Assembly: GCF_030651495.1 (NCBI RefSeq)
Contig: NZ_JAUSFI010000009.1
Coordinates: 97,275-161,274 of the forward strand
Source: Undibacterium sp.
GTDB taxonomy: Bacteria > Pseudomonadota > Gammaproteobacteria > Burkholderiales > Burkholderiaceae_D
DNA: 64,000 bases
Reading direction: 5' to 3'
Part shown: one piece after another, positions 17,575 to 25,954 of the stretch
Layout of the letters: every line of letters starts with the position of its first letter
Numbering within the stretch: the first letter of the stretch is position 1
Notes under the pieces: model-generated
What the model saw: the letters and a program-made list of their open reading frames with translations, nothing else
What the model was told of the DNA's origin: nothing
Databases searched by the model: none
Position numbers and translations under genes: made by a program

Positions 17575-18759
17575 TCAGGACGCGCGATACATGGTCACCA
17601 CGCAAGCGCCGCCCAGGCCCAGATTGTGCTGCAAGCCGACTTGCGCACCGGCAACCTGACGCGCACCGGCGCTGCCGCGCAACTGGTGCGTCAGCTCAAA
17701 ACATTGCGCCAGCCCGGTCGCACCCAGCGGATGGCCTTTTGACAATAAGCCGCCAGATGGATTAGTCACGACCTTGCCGCCGTAAGTGTTGTCGCCATCG
17801 TTGATGAATTTGTCGGCACCGCCTTCAGGGCATAGGCCCAGCGCTTCATAGGTGATCAGCTCGTTATGCGCAAAACAGTCGTGCAGTTCAACCACATCAA
17901 GATCGTCCGGGCCGATGCCGGCTTCCTGATACACCTTGGCGGCGGCCGCCTTGCTCATGTCGTAGCCGACCACCCGCATCATGTCATCGGATTCAAAGGT
18001 GCTCGGGGTATCGGTGGTCATGGCTTGCGCCGCGATGTAGACCGCGGTATTGAGGCCACGCGCCTTGGCGAAGCTTTCTGACACCAGCACGGCCGCCGCT
18101 GCGCCGCAGGTCGGCGGACAAGCCATCAGCTTGGTCATCACGCCCGGCCAGATCATGGTGGAATTAAGCACGTCTTCGGTCGTCACGACTTGCTTGAACA
18201 CGGCCAGCGGATTATTCGCGGCATGGCGGCTGGCCTTGGCGCGGATCTTGGCGAAGGCATCCAAAGGCGTGCCGTATTTTTGCATGTGCGACAGGCCGGC
18301 ACCGCCGAAATAACGCAGCGCCAGCGGAATCTGCGGCATGCCGACCAGCTTGTCGGTGACAGCATCAAATGCATCAAACGGGCTAGGCCGGTCTTGAAAC
18401 ACCGAACCCAGGGCCCCCGGGCTCATCTGCTCAAAACCCAGCACCAGGGCGCAATCGACCGCACCGCTGGCGATGGCCTGGCGCGCCAGAAACAAGGCGG
18501 TAGAGCCGGTCGAGCAATTATTGTTGACGTTAAACACCGGTATGCCGCTCATGCCGATGCGGTACACCGCCTTCTGCCCGCTGGTCGAGTCGCCATACAC
18601 GTAACCGACATAGGCTTGCTCGATATCCTCATAACTCAGGCCGGCATCGGCCAGCGCCATGCGACCGGCTTCGGCGCCCATCTGGTCATACGGTGCGGTG
18701 GCGCTGGGTTTAGTGAAAGGGATCATGCCAACGCCAGAGACAAATACTTTGCGGCTCAT
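17575..18759 (-). CDS. Lipid-transfer/SCP-x type thiolase
   Basis: A 394-aa thiolase-fold protein. The nucleophile region is NVNNNCSTGSTALFLARQAI; the second-half residues are VVELHDCFAHNELITYEALG and SKGHPLGATGLAQ. This arrangement (HDCFA and GHPLGATG, but no C-terminal C-x-G motif of classical thiolases) is that of SCP-2/lipid-transfer thiolases that cleave branched or bulky 3-ketoacyl-CoAs. It would perform the last step of the cassette. No DUF35 partner, which accompanies the aldolase-type members, is in the window, favouring true thiolysis. It is the first gene of the minus-strand operon, and its promoter should lie in the palindrome-rich gap before the TetR gene. Confidence 0.9.
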   Translation of the reverse strand: MSRKVFVSGVGMIPFTKPSATAPYDQMGAEAGRMALADAGLSYEDIEQAYVGYVYGDSTSGQKAVYRIGMSGIPVFNVNNNCSTGSTALFLARQAIASGAVDCALVLGFEQMSPGALGSVFQDRPSPFDAFDAVTDKLVGMPQIPLALRYFGGAGLSHMQKYGTPLDAFAKIRAKASRHAANNPLAVFKQVVTTEDVLNSTMIWPGVMTKLMACPPTCGAAAAVLVSESFAKARGLNTAVYIAAQAMTTDTPSTFESDDMMRVVGYDMSKAAAAKVYQEAGIGPDDLDVVELHDCFAHNELITYEALGLCPEGGADKFINDGDNTYGGKVVTNPSGGLLSKGHPLGATGLAQCFELTHQLRGSAGARQVAGAQVGLQHNLGLGGACVVTMYRAS

Positions 18760-18799
18760 AGAGTGCTCCTGAAGAAAATGGGGATAGTCGGGTGACTAA

Positions 18800-18815
18800 T
18801 AGGTCAATCGACCTA
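18800..18815. promoter_or_regulatory. Palindromic operator 1 (TetR-type)
   Basis: TAGGTCAATCGACCTA is a near-perfect palindrome (TAGGTC / GACCTA). With its twin 29 bases away it lies in the gap between the thiolase operon and divergent TetR gene, so it is probably the binding site of that regulator. Confidence 0.75.
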
Positions 18816-18828
18816 GAAATGCAAATTA

Positions 18829-18844
18829 TAGGTCAGTTGACCTA
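18829..18844. promoter_or_regulatory. Palindromic operator 2 (TetR-type)
   Basis: TAGGTCAGTTGACCTA repeats the same palindrome as 18800-18815, with identical outer six bases on both sides. Two equal sites about three helical turns apart suggest binding by two dimers. Confidence 0.75.
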
Positions 18845-18857
18845 TTTGTCAATACCT

Positions 18858-18873
18858 GTGGGATAATTCCCAC
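18858..18873. promoter_or_regulatory. Third palindrome near the TetR promoter
   Basis: GTGGGATAATTCCCAC has perfect 6-base arms around TAAT; the centre GATAAT may be part of a -10 element of the TetR gene. It differs from the two TAGGTC palindromes, so it could bind another regulator. Confidence 0.45.
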
Positions 18874-18897
18874 ATTGAATCTTTCATTCATCTTCAC

Positions 18898-19533
18898 ATG
18901 CTGATCACCGACCCAACCCCTCTTAAGAATAAAGCCTCCGTCACGACCGAAAAAGGCAGCGAGCGCATGCAGGAAATCTTGCAGGCGGCGCGGCTGATTT
19001 TTGCCAGCGAAGGTTACGCCGGCTTATCGATGCGCAAGCTGGCGGCGCAAGTCGGCATGAGCTTAAGCAATGTCCAGCATTACTATCAAAGCAAAGACGT
19101 GCTGATCGAAGCCATGCTGCTGTACACCATGAATACCTTCCAGGCCAAGATAGACAATATCGCCAAGACGATGGAGCAGTCGCCGCGCATAGAGCAACTT
19201 AATTCCACCATAGAGATGTTTCTCGATGAATTAAGCGATCCGGTCACGCACGGGGTATTTTTTGAAATATGGGCGCTGGCGGGGCGCAATGCCTTTGCCT
19301 CGGCCCTGATGGACAAGATGCTGGTGCGCGAAAGAAAATCGATTTATAAATTGATACAGGGTTTGGTGCCCGGCATCTCGGATGAGCAGGCGATGCTGCG
19401 CGCGATACTGATCGTCGCGCAAGTCGAAGGCTTGATGCTGTTTCGCCTGCACAAGCATGTGCAGCGCGCCGAAGTGGTCGCAATACACGCTGCCTTGCGC
19501 CAGGCGGTGCTCAATCTGGCGACGGTGCCCTAA
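18898..19533 (+). CDS. TetR/AcrR family transcriptional regulator
   Basis: A 211-aa regulator. The N-terminal DNA-binding domain (about residues 22-68) reads MQEILQAARLIFASEGYAGL then MRKLAAQVGMSLSNVQHYY, the classical TetR helix-turn-helix; the rest is a helical ligand domain. It is divergent from the beta-oxidation operon and separated from it by 138 bases holding two identical-type palindromes, so it most likely represses that operon and perhaps itself until an acyl-CoA pathway intermediate binds. Ligand and regulon are inference. Confidence 0.92.
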   Translation: MLITDPTPLKNKASVTTEKGSERMQEILQAARLIFASEGYAGLSMRKLAAQVGMSLSNVQHYYQSKDVLIEAMLLYTMNTFQAKIDNIAKTMEQSPRIEQLNSTIEMFLDELSDPVTHGVFFEIWALAGRNAFASALMDKMLVRERKSIYKLIQGLVPGISDEQAMLRAILIVAQVEGLMLFRLHKHVQRAEVVAIHAALRQAVLNLATVP

Positions 19534-19550
19534 TACCGGAGCGCCGGCGT

Positions 19551-19772
19551 TTATTTCTCCGTGCCTTTGTTTAACATCTCCTTGCGCTGCTTTTCATACT
19601 GCTCGTAGCTCATTTTATTTTTATTCAGGCAGGCCGACCTGTCATTCCAGTCGACGATTTTTTTACAGGCCTGCGCCGCATCCTCCTGCAAGATGTCATA
19701 CGGCACCGAACAAGCCTGAAGCGCACCGAGAATGCCGATTGCCGACACGAGAAGAAATGTGGTTTTTAACAT
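19551..19772 (-). CDS. Small putative lipoprotein
   Basis: 73 aa beginning MLKTTFLLVSAIGILGALQA followed by Cys, a lipobox-like signal (L-Q-A-C, the Gln being unusual), then SVPYDILQEDAAQACKKIVD and a charged, Lys/Glu-rich tail with two further cysteines. It resembles small periplasmic lipoproteins of unknown role. It is convergent with the TetR gene, 17 bases apart. Confidence 0.6.
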   Translation of the reverse strand: MLKTTFLLVSAIGILGALQACSVPYDILQEDAAQACKKIVDWNDRSACLNKNKMSYEQYEKQRKEMLNKGTEK

Positions 19773-19952
19773 GAGAAGTTCGATTCAAGAGTTTGTGGTG
19801 TCAATAAACACGCATTAGAAAATAGTCGATTGTATATTTTAATCGTATCTATGCGGAGCTGACGTACTCATACGAAGCTTGCGCGTATTGATCTTGCTTT
19901 CCGTGCACGACTCCACTAGCATGGCTGGGTTCTCTTCCCGCCCCTATCGCCC

Positions 19953-20963
19953 ATGCACACCCTGCCCGAATTAAGAGAACTGGAACGTCTGATCAAGCTT
20001 GGCCGCGGCCATCTGGAGACACATGTTGCCTGCGAAGTGAATGCGGCTGGGCAAACTTTCCCGGTCTATCAGCTAGCTTTGGGCAACCCGGATCCTGGCT
20101 TGCCTGCGATCGGTTTTTTTGGCGGCATTCATGGCTTAGAGCGCATCGGCACGCAGGTCTTGCTGTGTTTTTTGCGCGGCTTGATCACGCGTTTAGCCTG
20201 GGACAAAAGCCTGCACCATATGTTGCAGGAAGTGCGGCTGGTGTTTATGCCCCTGATAAATCCCGGCGGCATGGCGCACTCTACGCGCTGCAATCCGCAA
20301 GGGGTAGACCTGATGCGTAATGCGCCGGTCGAGGCGGCTGGCAAGGTGCCGTTTTTGCTCGGCGGCCATCGCATCAGCCCGCGCCTGCCCTGGTATCGCG
20401 GGGTGGAAGGGGCCGAGATGGAAATCGAGAATCAGGCGCTGTGCCGTGTGGTGCAAAGCGAGTTATTGACGCGGCCTTTCAGCATGGCGATTGATTGTCA
20501 TTCTGGCTTTGGCTTACGTGACCGGGTCTGGTTTCCGCATGCGCATAGCGTGCACCCGATCGCCCATCTGGCCGACATCCTCGCGCTGGAAGAATTGTTT
20601 CAGCAAACCCACCCAAATCACCGTTATCTGTTTGAACCGCAAAGCTTGCAATATCGCACCCATGGTGATGTCTGGGATCATTTATATCTGCAGGCGCAGC
20701 AAGATCCCGGCAAAACTTTTTTACCGCTGACACTGGAAATGGGCTCGTGGTTATGGGTGAAAAAAAATCCGCGCCAGCTGTTTTCGCGTCACGGCATGTT
20801 TAACCCGACGGCGCAACATCGCCTGCAACGGGTATTGCGCGGCCATACGGTCTGGCTGGATTTTTTAATGCGGGCCGCCTACGCACACGATAACTGGCTG
20901 GCGACCGGCCCCAAGCGCTGCCGCCTGCAAGAGCGTGCGGTAGCGCGCTGGTATCGGCCATGA
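19953..20963 (+). CDS. M14-type zinc carboxypeptidase
   Basis: A 336-aa protein. GGIHGLERIG supplies the H-x-x-E zinc pair (about residues 54-60) and MAIDCHSGFGLRD the second His, with LINPGGMAHSTRCNPQGVDLMRN between, as in M14 carboxypeptidases and DUF2817-like members. A late Glu in LPLTLEMGSWLWV is a candidate catalytic residue. No signal peptide is seen, so it is probably cytoplasmic. It ends in a four-base overlap with an alpha/beta hydrolase gene, implying a joint task, perhaps trimming and hydrolysing an amide or peptide-like compound. Substrate unknown. Confidence 0.8.
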   Translation: MHTLPELRELERLIKLGRGHLETHVACEVNAAGQTFPVYQLALGNPDPGLPAIGFFGGIHGLERIGTQVLLCFLRGLITRLAWDKSLHHMLQEVRLVFMPLINPGGMAHSTRCNPQGVDLMRNAPVEAAGKVPFLLGGHRISPRLPWYRGVEGAEMEIENQALCRVVQSELLTRPFSMAIDCHSGFGLRDRVWFPHAHSVHPIAHLADILALEELFQQTHPNHRYLFEPQSLQYRTHGDVWDHLYLQAQQDPGKTFLPLTLEMGSWLWVKKNPRQLFSRHGMFNPTAQHRLQRVLRGHTVWLDFLMRAAYAHDNWLATGPKRCRLQERAVARWYRP

Positions 20964-21715
20964 CAACCTGGGTCTTGCTGCGCGGCCTGATGCGCGAGAC
21001 GCGTCACTGGGGCGAGTTTCCGGCCCAGCTTCAACATGCCGTCGGTGCACAGCAGCTGGTGACGCTGGATTTTCCCGGTAATGGCCGCCTGCATGGGCAG
21101 GCCAGCGCCAGCAGCGTACCCGCGATGCGGCAACACATCCGCAGCCAGCTCAGGCAGCTGGGCCATGCACCGCCGTACCGCGTACTGGCCTTATCTCTGG
21201 GGGCGATGGTGGCGCTGGACTGGTGTAACGCCTGTCCGCAAGAGCTGGAAAGCGTGGTCCTGATCAATACCAGCCTGGCGCCGTACAACCCGTTTTATCA
21301 CCGCCTGCGGCCGTCGAATTATCCGGCCCTGCTGCGCACGATGCTGGCTGGCTCACTGGCCCAGCGTGAAGCATTGATTTTGCGCCTGACCAGCCATCAA
21401 GACGGCAGCCCGCGCGGCGCGGCCATCCTGCGGCAATGGATAGACTATGCCAAAGCATGCCCGATCACGCGGACAAATATCCTGCGCCAGTTATTTGCGG
21501 CACTGCGCTACCGTGCCGCAGCGCAGACCCCGGCCGTGCCCTTGCTGCTGCTGGCGGGACAACAGGATCAGCTGGTCAACGTGCAGTGCTCGATACGGCT
21601 GGCGCAGCGCTGGCATTGCCCGCTCAACATCCATCCGAGTGCCGGGCATGATTTGCCGCTGGACGATGCGGCCTGGGTCATCGATCAGGTCAGGCAATGG
21701 CTGGCGACTGAATAG
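20960..21715 (+). CDS. Alpha/beta hydrolase
   Basis: A 251-aa hydrolase fold protein: WVLLRGLMRETRHWGEFPAQ (oxyanion region), nucleophile elbow LSLGAMVALDW with Ser in L-S-L-G, acid in LLAGQQDQLVN, and His in PSAGHDLPLDD. The catalytic triad is therefore visible. It may be an esterase or a BioH-like thioesterase; the substrate is not evident. It starts inside the stop of the M14 carboxypeptidase gene (ATGA), so the two are translationally coupled. Confidence 0.85.
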   Translation: MTTWVLLRGLMRETRHWGEFPAQLQHAVGAQQLVTLDFPGNGRLHGQASASSVPAMRQHIRSQLRQLGHAPPYRVLALSLGAMVALDWCNACPQELESVVLINTSLAPYNPFYHRLRPSNYPALLRTMLAGSLAQREALILRLTSHQDGSPRGAAILRQWIDYAKACPITRTNILRQLFAALRYRAAAQTPAVPLLLLAGQQDQLVNVQCSIRLAQRWHCPLNIHPSAGHDLPLDDAAWVIDQVRQWLATE

Positions 21716-21787
21716 CGTTAAGCGCATCCGCCAGCGCCGCTTGCTTGCGGCATGACAATCAGGAATTCAAAACAGGCAGGCCGGACA

Positions 21788-21844
21788 CGCATAGTCCATG
21801 CGCCTCACCAGATGGTCGAGGCTGCAGCCCGCATGGGCTATGCG
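21788..21844. repeat. Dispersed hairpin repeat, copy 4
   Basis: Arms CGCATAGTCCATGCG and CGCATGGGCTATGCG, 57 bases end to end, between the hydrolase gene and the convergent RHH gene. Confidence 0.8.
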
Positions 21845-21883
21845 CGCTGGGCCAGTGCTTATGTGAGATCGAGCGACAGGCGG

Positions 21884-22240
21884 CTACAGCAAATACGAAG
21901 GGCTGTTGCCCTGCGGCTTGTTCTGGCCATCATGCAATCCCGCCAGCGGCAGACGCTTATCGTGAGAAATATCGCCGTCGACCATCAGCGACAAATAGCG
22001 CAGGCAGCAGACGCGCAAGAACGAAGAAAAGTTATCGATCTCGCCGCGATAGGCGATCAACTCGTCATACAGCTTGGTGATTAACTGGTTGGTGTTCATG
22101 CCGTCACGCTCCGCCACTTCCTGCAGCACTTGCCAGAACAGTTTTTCCAGACGGATTGAGGTCACCACGCCATGCAGGCGGATAGAACGCGCCTTGGCCT
22201 GATACAGGCTAGGGTCGGCTTTGACAAAAATATCGCACAT
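21884..22240 (-). CDS. Ribbon-helix-helix domain protein
   Basis: 118 aa. The middle segment RSIRLHGVVTSIRLEKLFWQ then AERDGMNTNQLITKLYDELI fits the RHH_4 (arc-like) DNA-binding family found in many proteobacteria; the C-terminus FSSFLRVCCLRYL is also typical. It is probably a small regulator, target unknown. A good promoter (22300-22327) and a leader hairpin lie between it and the DJ-1/PfpI gene, so it can be transcribed on its own. Confidence 0.8.
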   Translation of the reverse strand: MCDIFVKADPSLYQAKARSIRLHGVVTSIRLEKLFWQVLQEVAERDGMNTNQLITKLYDELIAYRGEIDNFSSFLRVCCLRYLSLMVDGDISHDKRLPLAGLHDGQNKPQGNSPSYLL

Positions 22241-22265
22241 GAGAACTCCTAAAGGGAGAAACTAA

Positions 22266-22295
22266 GCAGCAAAGCTTGGAAGGCCGCTTTGCTGC
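22266..22295 (-). other. Leader hairpin of the RHH gene
   Basis: GCAGCAAAG (22266-22274) and CTTTGCTGC (22287-22295) pair perfectly across a 12-base loop. It lies between the RHH promoter and start codon, without a T-tract, so it is more likely a stabilising or regulatory leader structure than a terminator. Confidence 0.5.
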
Positions 22296-22299
22296 AGGA

Positions 22300-22327
22300 A
22301 TTATACCCTTCAGTGTCGTTCTTACAA
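22300..22327 (-). promoter_or_regulatory. Promoter of the RHH gene
   Basis: On the minus strand TTGTAA and TATAAT are separated by 16 bases; the -10 is a consensus match. The -35 overlaps the stop codon of the DJ-1/PfpI gene. Confidence 0.6.
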
Positions 22328-22903
22328 CGTGATCTTGGTGCCGAGCAAAGCCAGATATTGCGCCATCCAGGCAGGATGCGCCGGCCATGCCGGCGCGGTA
22401 ACAAAATTGCCATCCGTCACCGCTTCAGTCACGGCGATATCGGCAAAATTCCCGCCTGCCAGCTCGACTTCCGGCCGGCAGGCCGGGTAAGCCGAACAGC
22501 GTATCCCGTCGAGCACTTTAGCCGCCGCCAGAATTTGCGCGCCATGGCACACGGCAGCGATAGGCTTGTTGTGTTTCGCGACGTGTTTCACCAGGGCGAT
22601 CACCGCCGGATACAGCCGCAAATATTCCGGTGCGCGGCCACCGGGAATCACCAAGCCATCATAGCCAGCGGCATCAATTGTGGCGAAATCATGGGTGATG
22701 GCGAAACGGTGACCCGGCTTTTCGGTGTAAGTTTGCTGGCCTTCAAAATCATGAATTGCCGTAGCGACATAATCACCCGGCTTCTTGTCGGGGCAAACGA
22801 CATGCACCTGGTGACCTACCGCCAGCAAAGTCTGGAAAGGCACCATCGCCTCGTAATCTTCGACAAAATCCCCTACCAGCATGAGTAATTTTTTGCTCGC
22901 CAT
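22322..22903 (-). CDS. DJ-1/PfpI family protein
   Basis: A 193-aa protein of the class I glutamine amidotransferase-like superfamily. The nucleophile elbow is [13 protein letters not shown] (Cys about residue 115), the strand before it carries [14 protein letters not shown], and the N-terminus [19 protein letters not shown] has the acidic residue typical of PfpI/DJ-1 enzymes. Members act as glyoxalase III, chaperone-like or deglycase-like stress proteins; which applies cannot be told here. It is likely a single gene on the minus strand. Confidence 0.88.
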   Translation of the reverse strand: MASKKLLMLVGDFVEDYEAMVPFQTLLAVGHQVHVVCPDKKPGDYVATAIHDFEGQQTYTEKPGHRFAITHDFATIDAAGYDGLVIPGGRAPEYLRLYPAVIALVKHVAKHNKPIAAVCHGAQILAAAKVLDGIRCSAYPACRPEVELAGGNFADIAVTEAVTDGNFVTAPAWPAHPAWMAQYLALLGTKITL

Positions 22904-23064
22904 GATATCTCCTTGTTGTTCAAATCATTGGAGCTATATTGTTGGCGCATTTCGGCGGCGGCGGGTAATCACGGGTTACTACATTTGCAGTCCATCACTG
23001 ACCGCGGCCTCAGGCGGTAGCCATCCCGGTCAACGGTTCAGGCCAATTCGTCCAGATTTGCCGC

Positions 23065-24192
23065 TTAAGACGAGGGTGCTGCCAGGCACTGGTTGCGGCC
23101 GTTTTCTTTGGCGCGATACAGGGCTTCGTCGGCCAGCTTGATGGTCGCGTTCGGTTCTGTTTTTCTGATATGTTCAGCCACCCCGATAGAAACGGTGACG
23201 CGCAAGCGTTGATCAATCTCAGGGAAGCACAAACTCTCGATCGAATACCGGACACGCTCTGCCGTGATCATGGCCCCCTCCAGCGGGGTATCCGTCAGCA
23301 GCATCAGAAATTCTTCTCCGCCAAAACGGCCAAAACAATCGGTCTGACGCAAGGCGCTGGAAGCGGTGCTAGCCACTGCGCGCAAAATGTCATCGCCGAC
23401 CAAGTGACCATAAGTGTCGTTCACTTTTTTAAAAAAATCGATATCGATCATACAAATACAAAACACCGAACCGCTGCGTACGCAACGCAGGGTTTCTTCG
23501 CTGATTCTTTCCATCAAATAACGCCGGTTATACACCCCCGTCAACTCATCGCGTACCGCCAAATCGCCGATCCGTTGCAGCGCGCTTTCCAGTTCCACAT
23601 TTTGTGCCGCGAGCTGCTGCGCCTTGTCGTGCAGCGTTGAACGTAAATTGCGAATAAATCCGGCCAGAAAACTCAGCTGCATCAGCGTCACGGCATACGC
23701 CATCCACTGCAATAGTTCCATCTTTAGTTTGATCTCATCGGCATGAAAAACCAGCAGCAAGGCGATCAACATCCCATAGCCGACCAAAATCACCAGCGCA
23801 AGGGCGACAAACTCGCGCGTCTTGAATCGAAACATGCCAAAAACAAACATCGCCAGACCGAGCAACAAAAAGGTCCCGCGGGCGTCGCCGGCAAAATACA
23901 TCGAATACAGGCCTGGCAAAGCGGCCAGCGAAATTTGTAGAAAGGTCAGACTCGGGTCACTGAAGCGCTTATTCAAGCCACTGCGCAGCATCAAATACAC
24001 CGAGGCATTCAAGGCCAAGGCCAGGACCAGATAGATCGCGACCACATGGCGATCCAAATACCCCATCGCCCAGCACAAAAAAACGAACACCGCGTTCATC
24101 GCATGCGCGCCGACGCCCATAAAAAATCGATTCAGACGGATTTTCTGTTCTGGATCATCCACCGGAAAAATCGTGAAGTCAGACATTTTCAT
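23065..24192 (-). CDS. Membrane diguanylate cyclase (GGEEF)
   Basis: A 375-aa protein with about six N-terminal helices (MGVGAHAMNAVFVFLCWAMG onward, to about residue 180) followed by a short coiled coil and a GGDEF domain. The active-site motif is GGEEF, an active variant, and the inhibitory RxxD (RQTD) lies five residues before it, so product inhibition is expected. It would make cyclic di-GMP in response to an unknown membrane signal. The start ATG 24192 has AAGGATG upstream. The next gene upstream, 120 bases away on the same strand, encodes a PilT-like ATPase, suggesting a link between c-di-GMP and pili. Confidence 0.92.
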   Translation of the reverse strand: MKMSDFTIFPVDDPEQKIRLNRFFMGVGAHAMNAVFVFLCWAMGYLDRHVVAIYLVLALALNASVYLMLRSGLNKRFSDPSLTFLQISLAALPGLYSMYFAGDARGTFLLLGLAMFVFGMFRFKTREFVALALVILVGYGMLIALLLVFHADEIKLKMELLQWMAYAVTLMQLSFLAGFIRNLRSTLHDKAQQLAAQNVELESALQRIGDLAVRDELTGVYNRRYLMERISEETLRCVRSGSVFCICMIDIDFFKKVNDTYGHLVGDDILRAVASTASSALRQTDCFGRFGGEEFLMLLTDTPLEGAMITAERVRYSIESLCFPEIDQRLRVTVSIGVAEHIRKTEPNATIKLADEALYRAKENGRNQCLAAPSS

Positions 24193-24311
24193 GGCACATC
24201 CTTGTCGTTTTTTTAGGGTTAACTTGGCCAAAAATGGCTATTTCCAGATCCAGATTCAAGCAAAGCACCGCAAGAAACGCGCCGCTCAGGCTCGCGCTTA
24301 TCCATTTCTGG

Positions 24312-25445
24312 TCACTTATGCCATTTTTCATCCAAAAAACCGATGTGGTCAGTCGTGGCGTTTCTGGCATCGTCGATGCTGATTTTCTTTTCCTGCAACA
24401 AGGTCTTCAGCGCCGCATTCATCGAATAACAGCCGGCGGCAGCCTTGGTGTCCATCAACGCGCGGATACCGACGATGCCGTTGGACTCAATCATCTTCAC
24501 CACTTCCGGATTCGAGGTCAGACATTCGGTGGCAAGGTAATAGCGTTCACCGGCCAAAGATGGCAGCAGCGCCTGACACAAGACGCCGCGCAAGGCTTGC
24601 GCCAAGGCCTGAGCCTGCGGCTCGCCGTTGCCCAGCAAGCGCAGCATTTTTTGCAAACCCAGCTCGGTCGAGCGCGCGTGCAGCGAAGCGAGCACCAGCG
24701 GCCCCGATTCGGCTAGCGCCAGCGCTTCTTGCGCCGTCTGGGCATCGCGGATCTCGCCGATCACGATCACGTCCGGGCGTTCACGCAAGGCATCCAGCGC
24801 GCCCAGATAGTAACTCTCGACGTCGCCATCAAAACCCACTTCGCGCTGCGTGATGATGCATTTGCGTTGCGGGATCAAGGTTTCGACCGGGTCTTCAATC
24901 GTGATGATATGGCCGGAACGGGTCTTGTTGATCTGATCCAGCATCGAGGCGATGGTCGTCGACTTACCCTGGCAAGTATCGCCGATGATCAGCACCAGAC
25001 CGCTGGTGAGCTTGGCAAAATCCTGCTCGCACTGGCGCAAACCGAGTTGGCTCAGCGCCATCGGTTCGCGCGGAAAACGCCGGATCACGCAACCGAGACG
25101 TTTCTTGCCCTGGAAAGTGAAGCAGTTAGCGCGGATGCGCGCGGTATTCAAATCGATAGACCGGTCAAAGGCGCGATCCTGTATCCGCTCGGACCAGTTG
25201 GGCTCGATCACTTCAAAAAATTCTTCCAGCTCTTCCTTGGTGATCGGCGAATCCGTCACCGCCACCAAGCCCTTAGGCTGGCGCAGCATAATCGGGCTGT
25301 TCTGATGGATCAGAATATCGCTAAAACTCAGGCGAGAATTGAGCAAATGCAGGATTTGCTCGACCAAGGTGCCAAACACCGGATGGTCTTCATTTTCGAT
25401 ATACGACAGCGTGCGAATTTGTGAGGACAACTGAGCTTCCATCAT
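24312..25445 (-). CDS. PilT/PilU-like retraction ATPase
   Basis: A 377-aa secretion ATPase of the PilT/PilU group. The P-loop is GDTCQGKST (canonical PilT: GPTGSGKST; the general GxxxxGKS/T pattern is kept), the Asp box ITIEDPVE, Walker B DVIVIGEIRD and the His box LASLHARSTELGLQKML. The N-terminal domain has the SDILIHQNSPIMLRQPKGLV pattern of PilU-type proteins. It would power type IV pilus retraction or assist PilT. Start ATG 25445 follows AGGAGATTTA. No other pilus gene is in the window, so it is an orphan, placed just upstream of a diguanylate cyclase. Confidence 0.9.
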   Translation of the reverse strand: MMEAQLSSQIRTLSYIENEDHPVFGTLVEQILHLLNSRLSFSDILIHQNSPIMLRQPKGLVAVTDSPITKEELEEFFEVIEPNWSERIQDRAFDRSIDLNTARIRANCFTFQGKKRLGCVIRRFPREPMALSQLGLRQCEQDFAKLTSGLVLIIGDTCQGKSTTIASMLDQINKTRSGHIITIEDPVETLIPQRKCIITQREVGFDGDVESYYLGALDALRERPDVIVIGEIRDAQTAQEALALAESGPLVLASLHARSTELGLQKMLRLLGNGEPQAQALAQALRGVLCQALLPSLAGERYYLATECLTSNPEVVKMIESNGIVGIRALMDTKAAAGCYSMNAALKTLLQEKKISIDDARNATTDHIGFLDEKWHK

Positions 25446-25954
25446 TCTTAAATCTCCTGGTTGAAACATACCGCTGATTATAAACTCAGTGCATTTGCGC
25501 TAGGGAAAGATTATCCAGTTTGTCGTTTTCAGGTAAGTCCATGAGTGGGCGCTTGGGTAAAAAGCGGACAGATGCATCACTGCGCTTTTAAAAAGCCACC
25601 ACGGCCAGAGCGCACATTCCATGCGGGTCTCCAGCCACTCTGGCCTGCAAGCCGCATGGGTATTGCGTGAGCGGCGTGTCGGTTTTTTGTTGTTTAGATG
25701 AATGGCACTATTCGCCGGCATTTGGGCATAGGGGGCGGGGAAGTGACAAGACAAGCGGTGAATCAGCATTGCGGTCATATCGTTCCACCGCAGCCAGGGT
25801 CGTTGCGCACGCGATGGTGAATGCGCTATGATCACCGGCAGTAACAAAGCCGCGATACCCGTCTGTCAATGTTCACCATGGCGACGACCTCGTGCAATGG
25901 GCTTGCACCCTCCCTATGATCAACTTAATGCCCCTTCTTTTACCTGAGATTCAC
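25446..25954. other. Intergenic region between PilT-like and TesB genes
   Basis: About 510 bases. It holds hairpin repeat copy 5 (25611-25667) and, further right, CAGGGTCGTTGCGCACGCG, which partly matches the inside of the inverted repeat near 13950. No convincing protein frame is seen. The right part should hold the tesB promoter. Confidence 0.5.
25611..25667. repeat. Dispersed hairpin repeat, copy 5
   Basis: Arms CGCACATTCCATGCGG and CCGCATGGGTATTGCG with the loop pair CCAG/CTGG. The interior is nearly identical to copy 6 at 26924-26980, in the same orientation, and homology extends left into the flank (CCACCACGGCCAG against CCACCCCGGCCAG). Confidence 0.85.
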
